Positions 24,412-32,683 of a stretch of DNA of 49,382 nucleotides are shown one piece after another. Under the pieces are notes generated by a model that worked only from the letters and a program-made list of their open reading frames with translations, had not been told where the DNA came from and searched no databases. Numbering within the stretch: position 1 is the stretch's first letter; each line of letters begins with the position of its first letter. This DNA comes from an uncultured bacterium (GTDB taxonomy: Bacteria; Bacillota_I; Bacilli_A; RFN20; CAG-826), in NCBI GenBank assembly GCA_949293255.1, contig CASFCL010000009.1, positions 1 through 49,382 of the forward strand. The letters are read 5' to 3'. Made by a program: the position numbers and the translations under genes.

Positions 24412-25027
24412 GTCAGTTGTAGTTTTAGGTGGGACTTTTAATCCTTTTTCGAAAGCTCACGGCTATGTTATTAAGGCCGCTGGGAAGTTTTTAAGTACAA
24501 AAAACATGATATTACTCCCTACAGGTGACAACTTTTTACTAGATTGGAAAAGTTATGATCAAACAGACATTATTCCAATTAAAACTAGAATTAAGATTCT
24601 TGAAGAATTTAAAAAAAGAAACAAAAATATTGAAGTTGAATATTGTGAAGTAAACAAAGCAACTTCTAAGACATTTGATTCATTAGAACTAATTCAATCA
24701 AAGCATCCAAATGCGACCATATATTTTATTTTAGGAAATGAAAAAACTGAGGATTTTGAAAGGTGGTATAAAGCCGAAGAAATTCTAAAAAAATATAAAA
24801 TATTGATGTTTAGCAGGGATTTTGACTTAAATTATAGCAATTTTAAAGAAAGTGAACTATATAAAAATCACTTAGAAGCATTTATCTTTAAAAAAGAACA
24901 CAACAAATTTAATGATATTTCTTCAACTAAGATTAGGGAAGCGATTAAAAACAAAGATAAAGATGCATTAAAGAAAATGACTTATAATTATGTTATAAAG
25001 ATACTTGAAGAGGACAACTTATTATGA
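24401..25027 (+). CDS. nadD: Nicotinate-nucleotide adenylyltransferase
   Basis: Converts nicotinate mononucleotide plus ATP to deamido-NAD. 208 aa nucleotidyltransferase fold: GGTFNPFSKAHG at the N-terminus, ILGNEKTEDFERW in the middle, and the C-terminal ISSTKIREAI motif that holds ATP. The usual (T/H)xGH nucleotide-binding motif is altered: the first position is Ser and the Gly is Ala (SKAH), with the last His kept. The ATG overlaps the end of pncB and the TGA stop overlaps the nadE ATG (ATGA). No good ribosome-binding site is visible, so coupling is likely. Confidence 0.88.
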   Translation: MKNESVVVLGGTFNPFSKAHGYVIKAAGKFLSTKNMILLPTGDNFLLDWKSYDQTDIIPIKTRIKILEEFKKRNKNIEVEYCEVNKATSKTFDSLELIQSKHPNATIYFILGNEKTEDFERWYKAEEILKKYKILMFSRDFDLNYSNFKESELYKNHLEAFIFKKEHNKFNDISSTKIREAIKNKDKDALKKMTYNYVIKILEEDNLL

Positions 25028-26910
25028 TTTCAAAATATGGATACTATAAAGTCGCAACAGGAAACTTTATTGTTAAAGTTGGTAATATTGAAAACAATAA
25101 AAACGAAATAATTAATTTAATAAACGAAGCTAATAAAGAACGCATCAATGTTTTAGTTTTCCCCGAAATGTCTTTAGTAGGTTATACAATTCAAGATTTA
25201 GTTTTTCATAAAGAATTATTTAATGAAGAATTAAATTCTTTAAAAGATATATCAAAAGTAATATCCAAAGGCATGATAGTTTTTGTTGGTGGATATTATC
25301 ATTATTTAAATAAACTTTATAATGTTACTTTTGTTTTAAATCATAATGGATTAAGAGGTATTGTTCCAAAATCGTATTTACCAAACAACAACGAATTTTA
25401 TGAAAAAAGATGGTTCAGTAGTGGTAAAGATATAAAGAATACTAATGTGATTATAGATAATAAGATAGTACCATTTGGTTCCGATTTAATTTTTGATTGT
25501 GGAGAATTAAAGGTTGGAGCAGAAATTTGTGAAGATTTGTGGGTAGTCAATCCTCCATCAAATGATTTATGTCTTGCCGGAGCAAATGTTATTGTTAATT
25601 TATCAGCTTCAAATGAAGTTATTGCTAAAAAAGATTACAGGAGAAATTTAGTTTCTTTCCAATCAGGTAAAAATTATTGCGGATATGTTTACTCTTCTTG
25701 TGGATTTGGTGAATCATCACAAGATTTAGTTTTCTCAGGACATCAAATTATTGCTTCAAGCGGTAATATTGTTAAAGAAAGTTACGATCAATTAGGTTTA
25801 ACTGTTGGAATAGTTGATATTGATAAATCTTCAAAGGAAAGAATTAGAAAAATTTCATCATTTGAAGCAACTCCATCGAAAGAATTTAGATATATAAATG
25901 TAGAAGATGATTTGGTTTTTGAAACACTTCCTTCAAAAATTAATTCTTATCCATTTGTATTAAAAGATCTTCAAAAAAGAAGAGAAAGAAGTAAAGAAAT
26001 TATAGCTTTACAAGCCAAGGGTTTAGCAACAAAACTCTATAATACGAATTTTAAAGATGTGGTCATTGGTGTTAGTGGTGGATTAGATTCTGCGCTTGCT
26101 TTAATTGTTTGTTACGAAGCTTTTGAATACTTAAAATTAGATAAAAAAGGCATTCATATTTTAACATTACCAGGATTTGGTACGACAAAACATACGAAAA
26201 ATAACGCAATTCATTTAATTGAGAAGTTGGGTTTAGAATATAAAACTATCGATATTAAAAAGTTATCAAAACAACATTTATTAGATTTAGAGCATCCATT
26301 AGACGAATATGATGTTGTTTATGAAAATACTCAAGCTAGAATTAGAACTCTATATTTAATGAATTATGCTAATGCTGTTAATGGATTAGTAATTGGAACA
26401 GGCGATTTAAGTGAAATTGCTTTAGGATTTGCAACTTATAACGGAGATCACATGTCGATGTATGGTGTAAATTCATCAATTCCTAAAACTTTAATAAAAG
26501 CTTTATTAATTGATTATGCATGTGATCATCCAGAGGTAAAAGATATTATTAAAAAGATTATTGATACACCTATTTCTCCTGAATTAATTCCAGGAAGTAA
26601 AGGAAAAATTGTTCAAGAAACTGAAAATATTTTAGGAAAATATGATTTACATGATTTCTTCTTATATCATTTCATTAGAAATTGTTTTACTAAGGAAAAG
26701 ATTTTAGAATTAGCTAAAATTGCTTTTAATAAAGTTGATGAAGAATATATAAAGAAAACTCTAGACTTATTTATAAAAAGATTTTTCTCACAACAATTTA
26801 AAAGAAGTTGTATGCCTGATGGAGTTAAAGTCGGAACAGTTTCTTTATCTCCTAGAGGTGATTTTAGAATGGCAAGTGATTTAGACCCTAAAAATACTAT
26901 AAATAAGTAA
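25024..26910 (+). CDS. nadE: Glutamine-dependent NAD synthetase
   Basis: Final step: amidates deamido-NAD to NAD using ammonia released from glutamine. 628 aa in two domains. The N-terminal nitrilase-like glutaminase has the triad Glu48 (FPEMSLVGY), Lys119 (VPKSYLP) and Cys169 (AEICEDLW). The C-terminal synthetase starts near 340 with the ATP-pyrophosphatase loop GVSGGLDSALAL and ends with the conserved RRFFSQQFKR and LSPRGDFRM-like segments typical of this long type. It is coupled to nadD by an ATGA overlap and is the last gene of the operon. I see no strong terminator after it. Confidence 0.95.
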   Translation: MISKYGYYKVATGNFIVKVGNIENNKNEIINLINEANKERINVLVFPEMSLVGYTIQDLVFHKELFNEELNSLKDISKVISKGMIVFVGGYYHYLNKLYNVTFVLNHNGLRGIVPKSYLPNNNEFYEKRWFSSGKDIKNTNVIIDNKIVPFGSDLIFDCGELKVGAEICEDLWVVNPPSNDLCLAGANVIVNLSASNEVIAKKDYRRNLVSFQSGKNYCGYVYSSCGFGESSQDLVFSGHQIIASSGNIVKESYDQLGLTVGIVDIDKSSKERIRKISSFEATPSKEFRYINVEDDLVFETLPSKINSYPFVLKDLQKRRERSKEIIALQAKGLATKLYNTNFKDVVIGVSGGLDSALALIVCYEAFEYLKLDKKGIHILTLPGFGTTKHTKNNAIHLIEKLGLEYKTIDIKKLSKQHLLDLEHPLDEYDVVYENTQARIRTLYLMNYANAVNGLVIGTGDLSEIALGFATYNGDHMSMYGVNSSIPKTLIKALLIDYACDHPEVKDIIKKIIDTPISPELIPGSKGKIVQETENILGKYDLHDFFLYHFIRNCFTKEKILELAKIAFNKVDEEYIKKTLDLFIKRFFSQQFKRSCMPDGVKVGTVSLSPRGDFRMASDLDPKNTINK

Positions 26911-27022
26911 AAAGTCTGCAAAACTTGAATATTTTTTAAAAAAACGACTTCAAAAATTAATAATAGATGCTTTAATTTTGTTTTGTTTAATAATACAATT
27001 ATTAAGTGAAGGAATTAATAAA

Positions 27023-28789
27023 ATGTTTAAGAAATTATTTAAGTATATTAAACCTTATAAAGGAAGATTAATTATTGCAGTATTATGTGTTGTAATTGAA
27101 TCAATTCTTGAAATGATGATTCCTTTTTTAATGAACTTTATAATTCAAAATGGCGGAGGAATTACATATAACGAATCTACTTTAGAAATAATTTCAGTAA
27201 ATTATGAATACGTTCTTACAATGGGTGGAATAATGATTGGTTTTGCTCTTATTGCTTTTATTATTGGAATAGTTGGAGCAAAACTAAGTTCAATAGTTGG
27301 TAGAGGGTTTGCTGCAGAAATTAGAAAGGCCGAATTTAAAAAAATACAAGAATTTTCTTTTAATAATTTAGATGATTTTAGAGCTTCGAGTTTAATAACA
27401 AGGATGACAAATGATATAACAATTATTCAAGATTCGTTTTGTGCATCTTTTAGACCTGCTTTAAGAGCTCCTTTCCAACTTATTGTTACAATTATTTTAG
27501 CTTTTATTATTGCGCCTTATCTTGCTTCTGTGTTTTTGGTTATTTTACCAATTTTAGGAATACTTTTATTTATTATTTTAAGAAAAGCTGCTCCTAAATT
27601 TAGAACTCTTCAAAAGATTGTTGATCGATTAAATAGAACAACTCAAGAATCAATAATTGCTATTAGAACAATTAAAGCTTATGTAAAAGAAGATTATGAA
27701 GAATTAAAGTTTAAAGAAGTTAACGATGATTTAATTAAAACTGCCTCAAGTGCGTTTGGAACTATTTCAGTTAATATGCCTGTTATGCAATTAATGACTT
27801 ATACAACAATGGTTTCACTTTTATATTTTGGAGCAGTCTTATTTACAAAAGATTTAATTGATGACATTGCAAACATTTCAACATTTTTAACTTATATAAC
27901 TTTACTTTTAGCATCAATGCAAATGTTATCAAATGTATTTTTAATGTTTAATAGAAGTTCAGCTTCTATGAGAAGAGTTATTGAAGTTATTGAAACAAAT
28001 TCAGAAATTGTTGATAATTCTTCATCAAAAGAATCAATAGAATCAGGAAACATTGAATTTAAAGGAGTTTGTTTTAAATATAAAAAAGATGCAAAAGAAT
28101 ATGTTTTAAATGATATCGATATGAATATAAAGCACGGACAAGTTGTTGGTATAGTAGGACAAACAGGTAGTGCAAAGACAACTTTAATCAATGTCTTAGA
28201 AAGGTTTTATGATATTAACGAAGGACAAATCTTAATTGATGGTAAGGATATAAAAGAATATTCGCTTGAAGAAATTCATAATAAAATTTCGATTTCTTTC
28301 CAAGGACCTTTGTTATTTTCGGGAACCGTTTTAGACAATTTAAGATGGGGCAATAAAGACGCATCAATGGAAGAAATTGAAAAAGCATGTAAAATTGCTT
28401 GTTGTTATGACTTTATTATGAACCAACTTCCTAATGGTTTTGATACAGAAATTGGTCAAAGCGGGACAAATGTTAGTGGTGGTCAAAGACAAAGATTGTG
28501 TCTAGCTAGAGCAATTCTTAAAAATCCAAAAATTTTAATTTTAGACGACTCATTCAGTGCTCTTGATCGAATTACCGAGAAAAAAATAAAAGAGAATATT
28601 AAAAACGAACTTAAAGATATGACAAAAATTATTATTTCGCAAAAAATCTCAGCAATTAAAGATGCGGATGTAATTTATGTTTTAAACGAAGGTAAAATAA
28701 ATCATTTTGGTGATCATGACGAATTGATGAAAGTTGATGATATTTATAGAAATATTTACTCAATTCAAAGTGAAGGAGGTCTTGAATAA
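27023..28789 (+). CDS. ABC exporter half-transporter, degenerate ATPase site
   Basis: 588 aa: six-helix membrane domain, then an ATPase. Several catalytic positions are changed: Walker A is GQTGSAKTT (Ala where Gly is usual before Lys), Walker B ends LILDDSFSALD (Asp in place of the catalytic Glu), and the switch is IISQKIS (Gln in place of His). The signature VSGGQRQR is intact. This is the pattern of the non-hydrolysing partner in heterodimeric exporters of the TM287/288 and BmrCD type. I chose ATG 27023, which has GAAGGAA upstream; an earlier in-frame ATG at 26978 adds 15 unlikely residues. Its stop overlaps the next start by one base. Confidence 0.9.
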   Translation: MFKKLFKYIKPYKGRLIIAVLCVVIESILEMMIPFLMNFIIQNGGGITYNESTLEIISVNYEYVLTMGGIMIGFALIAFIIGIVGAKLSSIVGRGFAAEIRKAEFKKIQEFSFNNLDDFRASSLITRMTNDITIIQDSFCASFRPALRAPFQLIVTIILAFIIAPYLASVFLVILPILGILLFIILRKAAPKFRTLQKIVDRLNRTTQESIIAIRTIKAYVKEDYEELKFKEVNDDLIKTASSAFGTISVNMPVMQLMTYTTMVSLLYFGAVLFTKDLIDDIANISTFLTYITLLLASMQMLSNVFLMFNRSSASMRRVIEVIETNSEIVDNSSSKESIESGNIEFKGVCFKYKKDAKEYVLNDIDMNIKHGQVVGIVGQTGSAKTTLINVLERFYDINEGQILIDGKDIKEYSLEEIHNKISISFQGPLLFSGTVLDNLRWGNKDASMEEIEKACKIACCYDFIMNQLPNGFDTEIGQSGTNVSGGQRQRLCLARAILKNPKILILDDSFSALDRITEKKIKENIKNELKDMTKIIISQKISAIKDADVIYVLNEGKINHFGDHDELMKVDDIYRNIYSIQSEGGLE

Positions 28790-30651
28790 TGAGAATGAAT
28801 TCATTAAGAAGAGATAGACCTCAAAACTTCTTCAAAACTCTTTTGAGACTATTAACTTATTATAAAGGGTATAAAAAATACCTGCTAATCCTTGTTATTT
28901 TGTTAACATTTTTTTCATCAGTAGCTTCAATTGTAGGAACTTATACATTACAAAGCGTAATTTCAACAATTGAAGGATTGGTTAATGGAAGTAAAACTTG
29001 GAATGATTTATATGCAATTTTGATTACAATCGGATCTGTTTATCTAGCAGGTGCTTTATCAACGTTGATCTATAATCAAATAATGATTAGAACTTCACAA
29101 AGAGTTATAGGTGAAATAAGAAAAGACCTAGAAAAACATATGTTAAAATTACCTCTTAGTGAATTTGACTTACATCAACACGGTGAAATAATGACTTATT
29201 TTACAAACGATGTTGATGCTTTAAATGTTGCGATGAATGACTCTTTCGCAAACATTGTGTTTTCGACTTCCAATATTGTTGGCACTTTGTTTGGAATGTT
29301 TTTAATAAATGTTTATTTATCCTTAATAGTTGTGGTTTTCCTTGCCTTGATGGTTGCTTTTATTTTCATCAATTCAAAGAAGACTCAAAAATATTACAAA
29401 GCTCAGCAAAAAGAACTTTCAAAAATGAACGGATTTGTTGAAGAAACAATTATCGGAATTAAAGTTGAAAAAGCATTTAATCATCAAAAAGAGAATTTTG
29501 AGACATTCGAAGAAAAAAATGATGAATTAAAAACGATTGCTGCTAAAGCATTTTTCCATACTCAACTAAATATTCCTGTAATTGTTACTCTATCTTACTT
29601 CAACTTTGCTTTATCTTGTTTGGTAGCAATTGTATTTTTACAAAATGGATTACTTGTAGGAGGTGTCGGAGCCTTAACATCTTATTTGGTTTATGTTAGA
29701 ACATCAGCTCAACCTTTTAATTTCTTTACCCAACACATGAATAGTATTTTAACTGCAGTTGCGGGTGCTGAAAGAATATTCAAATTTTTAGATAAAGACT
29801 TAGAAATTGATGAAGGAAATGTAACTTTAGTAAAAATTGATAAAAAAGAGGGAGATTTTAAAGAACATTATGTTTGGAATGTTCCTCAAAAAGATGGAAC
29901 AAGTTTACAAATACCTTTAAAAGGAAGTATTAGATTTGAAAATGTTGTTTTTGGATATAATTCAGAAAAAATTGTCTTAAAAGGTATAAGTTTATGGGCT
30001 GAACCTGGTCAAAAAATTGCTTTTGTTGGTTCAACTGGAGCTGGAAAAACAACAATTATTTCTTTAATTTCTAGATTTTATGAGATTAATAGTGGAAAAA
30101 TTACTTATGATGGAATTGATATAACAGATATTAAAAAAGAATCATTAAGAAGATCGATTTCTATGGTTACTCAAGACACTCATTTATTTACTGGAACAAT
30201 TAAAGATAATATTCGATATGTTAGAAGACATTCAACAGATGAAGAAGTAATTGAGGCTGCAAAAATAGCAAACGCAGATAGTTTTATTAGATTTTTACCA
30301 AAAGGTTATGATACTGAATTAACTGATGATGGTCATAATTTAAGTGAAGGTCAAAGGCAACTTTTAGCATTAGCTAGAGCAGCTATTTCTAAACCACCAG
30401 TTTTAGTATTAGATGAGGCAACTTCTAATATTGATACACACACAGAAGAACTTGTCCAAAAGAGTATGGATACTTTGATGGAAGGAAGAACCGTTCTAGT
30501 TATTGCTCATAGATTATCAACAGTAAGAAATTCAGAAGCTATTTTATGTTTAGAAAACGGAAAGATAATTGAAAGAGGAGCACATCAAGATTTATTAGAA
30601 AATAAAGGTTTTTACTATAATCTTTATAATGGAATTAGTGAACTAGAATAA
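28789..30651 (+). CDS. ABC exporter half-transporter, catalytic partner
   Basis: 620 aa, the consensus half of the heterodimer. Membrane domain with about six helices, then an ATPase with intact Walker A GSTGAGKTT, Walker B LVLDEATSNID with catalytic Glu, and switch VIAHRLST. Its signature is LSEGQRQ rather than LSGGQ, as often found in the partner of a degenerate subunit. A roughly 30-residue insertion (KKEGDFKEHYVWNVPQ) precedes the ATPase. Together the pair would export lipids, peptides or drugs; the substrate cannot be deduced. Confidence 0.92.
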   Translation: MRMNSLRRDRPQNFFKTLLRLLTYYKGYKKYLLILVILLTFFSSVASIVGTYTLQSVISTIEGLVNGSKTWNDLYAILITIGSVYLAGALSTLIYNQIMIRTSQRVIGEIRKDLEKHMLKLPLSEFDLHQHGEIMTYFTNDVDALNVAMNDSFANIVFSTSNIVGTLFGMFLINVYLSLIVVVFLALMVAFIFINSKKTQKYYKAQQKELSKMNGFVEETIIGIKVEKAFNHQKENFETFEEKNDELKTIAAKAFFHTQLNIPVIVTLSYFNFALSCLVAIVFLQNGLLVGGVGALTSYLVYVRTSAQPFNFFTQHMNSILTAVAGAERIFKFLDKDLEIDEGNVTLVKIDKKEGDFKEHYVWNVPQKDGTSLQIPLKGSIRFENVVFGYNSEKIVLKGISLWAEPGQKIAFVGSTGAGKTTIISLISRFYEINSGKITYDGIDITDIKKESLRRSISMVTQDTHLFTGTIKDNIRYVRRHSTDEEVIEAAKIANADSFIRFLPKGYDTELTDDGHNLSEGQRQLLALARAAISKPPVLVLDEATSNIDTHTEELVQKSMDTLMEGRTVLVIAHRLSTVRNSEAILCLENGKIIERGAHQDLLENKGFYYNLYNGISELE

Positions 30652-30681
30652 TTAAATTAAACATTTTTATCTATTTAAAAT

Positions 30682-30697
30682 TATAATGTGATAAAAT
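30682..30697 (+). promoter_or_regulatory. Overlapping -10 boxes before the DUF1836 gene
   Basis: TATAAT (30682-30687) and an extended -10, TGATAAAAT (30689-30697), lie just upstream of ATG 30707. The first would give a leader of about 13 bases, the second a nearly leaderless message. Only a weak AAGG lies between. Confidence 0.45.
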
Positions 30698-30706
30698 TTA
30701 AGGCGT

Positions 30707-31372
30707 ATGAAAGACATGTATCAAGAAATTTATGAATATTTAAAAGTTTTAGAAGAATATTCTTTACCTGATTATAAAGAACTTCCTTCTATCCCTCTTT
30801 ATATGGAACAAGTAGTTAGTTATATTAGTGAAACACTTGAACCTTTATTTGATAATAAAGATCAAATTTTGACTCCTTTTATGATTAATAACTATGTTAA
30901 GGCAAAAATTATTGCTCCTCCAGACCATAAAAAATATAGTAAAAATCATTTAGGTTATTTATTTGCTATATCCATTCTTAAAAATGTTGCCTCAATAAAA
31001 GATTTAGCAACTTTAATTGCAGTAGATAACAAATACTTTAAACCTGAAGACAAACAAAATTTATATAACAAGTTTAAAACTATTCAAGATGAAGTAGTTA
31101 AAAACGAAGCCCATAAAACAAAAAGTAGACTAGATTTACTTAATAAAAAGAAATTAGATGCAGACGATGAGTTATCAAAATTAGCATTTATTGCATTAAG
31201 ACTTTATATTGAAAGTGAAGCCAGTAAATTAATTGCTGATTCAATGATAAAAAGAATCTCTGAAACAATGTTTACTCCTAAAGAAGTAGAAGAAAAAGCT
31301 AGAAGAGATAAAGAAAACGAAAACAAAAGAATAAATGATGAAGCAAACAAACTTAAAAACGCTAAAAAATAA
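30707..31372 (+). CDS. DUF1836 domain protein (HTH-type, putative regulator)
   Basis: 221 aa. The segment YMEQVVSYISETLEPLF...LTPFMINNYVKAKIIAPP followed by KKYSKNHLGYLFAISILKNV matches the DUF1836 family, whose N-terminal half resembles a MerR-like winged helix. The C-terminal 40 residues are a charged helix (KEVEEKARRDKENENK). It stands between the exporter and galE and is preceded by its own -10 boxes. The target genes are unknown. Confidence 0.75.
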   Translation: MKDMYQEIYEYLKVLEEYSLPDYKELPSIPLYMEQVVSYISETLEPLFDNKDQILTPFMINNYVKAKIIAPPDHKKYSKNHLGYLFAISILKNVASIKDLATLIAVDNKYFKPEDKQNLYNKFKTIQDEVVKNEAHKTKSRLDLLNKKKLDADDELSKLAFIALRLYIESEASKLIADSMIKRISETMFTPKEVEEKARRDKENENKRINDEANKLKNAKK

Positions 31373-31386
31373 GTGAGGTATAAAAA

Positions 31387-32403
31387 ATGAAGGTTTTAGT
31401 TACAGGCGGATTAGGATTTATTGGATCTCATATGTGTGTTTCTTTAATTGAAAACCACGATGAAATCGTAATAATTGATAATCTTTACAATTCAAAAATT
31501 GACGTTTTAAATAGAATTGAAGCTATTACTAAAGTTAGACCAACTTTTTATCAATTCGATGTTCAAGATGTTAACAGATTAGAAGAGGTTTTTAAGAAAG
31601 AAAAACCAGAAGCAATTATTCATTTTGCTGGATATAAAGCAGTAGGTGAAAGTGTTGCAAAACCATTAATGTATTATGAAAATAATCTTGATTCCACATT
31701 TGCACTTTTAAAAATGATGGAAAAACATGGATGCAACAATTTAGTTTTCTCATCTTCAGCAACTGTTTATGGTGTACCAAAAGAAGTACCTTTAACTGAA
31801 GATTCACCTGTCCAAAGTGCAACCTCTCCTTATGGAGAAACAAAACTTATGATTGAAAGAATTTTAACTGATGTTCAAAAAGTTCATCCCGAATTCAATA
31901 TTGCAATTTTAAGATACTTTAATCCTGTTGGCGCTCATAAATCTGGGCTTCTTGGAGAAGATCCAAACGGAATTCCAAACAATTTAATGCCATATATTAA
32001 TAAAGTTGCAGTTGGAGAGCTTGATCATTTAAATGTCTTTGGAGATGACTATTCAACTGAAGATGGAACTGGTGTTAGAGACTATATTCATGTTGTCGAT
32101 TTAGTAAAAGGACACTTACTTGCTTTAAAGAAATTAAGCGAAGAAAAACCAGGATTATTTATATGTAATTTAGGTACTGGTAAGGGAACTTCAGTACTTG
32201 AGATGGTAAAAGCATACGAAAAAGCAACGGGAATTAAAATTCCTTATGAAATTAAACCTAGAAGACCTGGCGATGTAGCAGAAAATTATGCTTCTACTGA
32301 AAAAGCTAAAAAGGAAATGGGATTTACCTGTGACTATACAATATTAGATGCTTGCAAAGATGGATATCATTTCCAAGTAGAAGAAGAAAAAAGAAGAAAA
32401 TAA
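31387..32403 (+). CDS. galE: UDP-glucose 4-epimerase
   Basis: Interconverts UDP-glucose and UDP-galactose, feeding galactose use and glycan synthesis. 338 aa short-chain dehydrogenase fold: NAD-binding GGLGFIGSH at the N-terminus and catalytic Ser124, Tyr149 (SPYGETK) and Lys153, the same residue numbers as in Escherichia coli GalE. The substrate-binding RYFNPVGAH and RRPGDVAENYAS segments are present. GAGG precedes the ATG. A small hairpin follows the stop, then a tRNA. Confidence 0.96.
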   Translation: MKVLVTGGLGFIGSHMCVSLIENHDEIVIIDNLYNSKIDVLNRIEAITKVRPTFYQFDVQDVNRLEEVFKKEKPEAIIHFAGYKAVGESVAKPLMYYENNLDSTFALLKMMEKHGCNNLVFSSSATVYGVPKEVPLTEDSPVQSATSPYGETKLMIERILTDVQKVHPEFNIAILRYFNPVGAHKSGLLGEDPNGIPNNLMPYINKVAVGELDHLNVFGDDYSTEDGTGVRDYIHVVDLVKGHLLALKKLSEEKPGLFICNLGTGKGTSVLEMVKAYEKATGIKIPYEIKPRRPGDVAENYASTEKAKKEMGFTCDYTILDACKDGYHFQVEEEKRRK

Positions 32404-32404
32404 T

Positions 32405-32433
32405 ATAAAGCTCCTGAGGGCGCTTTATCATTT
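32405..32433 (+). terminator. Hairpin between galE and tRNA-Gln
   Basis: ATAAAGC pairs with GCTTTAT (7 bp) over a 10-base loop, followed by CATTTT. It is a weak terminator at best and may instead be a processing site 5' of the tRNA. Confidence 0.45.
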
Positions 32434-32509
32434 TGAGGCGTAGACAAGCGGTAAAGTCACAAGTCTCTGAAACTTGCATACATTGGTTCAAATCCAATCG
32501 CCTCAGCCA
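32434..32509 (+). tRNA. tRNA-Gln (anticodon CUG)
   Basis: A full 76-base cloverleaf with encoded CCA. Acceptor TGAGGCG/CGCCTCA (7 bp, starting with the U1-A72 pair typical of tRNA-Gln), D-arm GAC/GTC with AAGCGGTAAA loop, anticodon stem CAAGT/ACTTG with loop CTCTGAA giving anticodon CUG, T-arm ATTGG/CCAAT with TTCAAAT. G is the discriminator base. A CUG-reading tRNA is notable in such an AT-rich genome, where a UUG isoacceptor would be expected to do most of the work. Confidence 0.95.
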
Positions 32510-32518
32510 CTCAAATTT

Positions 32519-32553
32519 AAAAAATCCTTTAGTTTTGCGAGGATTTTTATTTT
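32519..32553 (+). terminator. Terminator after tRNA-Gln
   Basis: AAAATCCT and AGGATTTT form an 8-bp stem with an 11-base loop, followed by TATTTTAAAT. It most likely ends the tRNA transcript. Confidence 0.75.
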
Positions 32554-32634
32554 AAATATTAATTTTTCTATTTATTTGAAAGGCGAAAAGGTCTTTGAAT
32601 TGCTTATATTTTTATAAATTCTTTAAAATGATTA

Positions 32635-32662
32635 TTGAAAACTAAAAGATTTTATATATAAT
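32635..32662 (+). promoter_or_regulatory. Promoter of the CorC-type gene pair
   Basis: TTGAAA (32635-32640), 16-bp spacer, TATAAT (32657-32662). The predicted start near 32669 leaves a 15-base leader that begins with the ribosome-binding CGGAGA. The preceding gap (32554-32634) holds TTTGAAAGGCGAAAA, repeated exactly at 35317. Confidence 0.65.
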
Positions 32663-32683
32663 CATAGCACGGAGATTTAAGAA

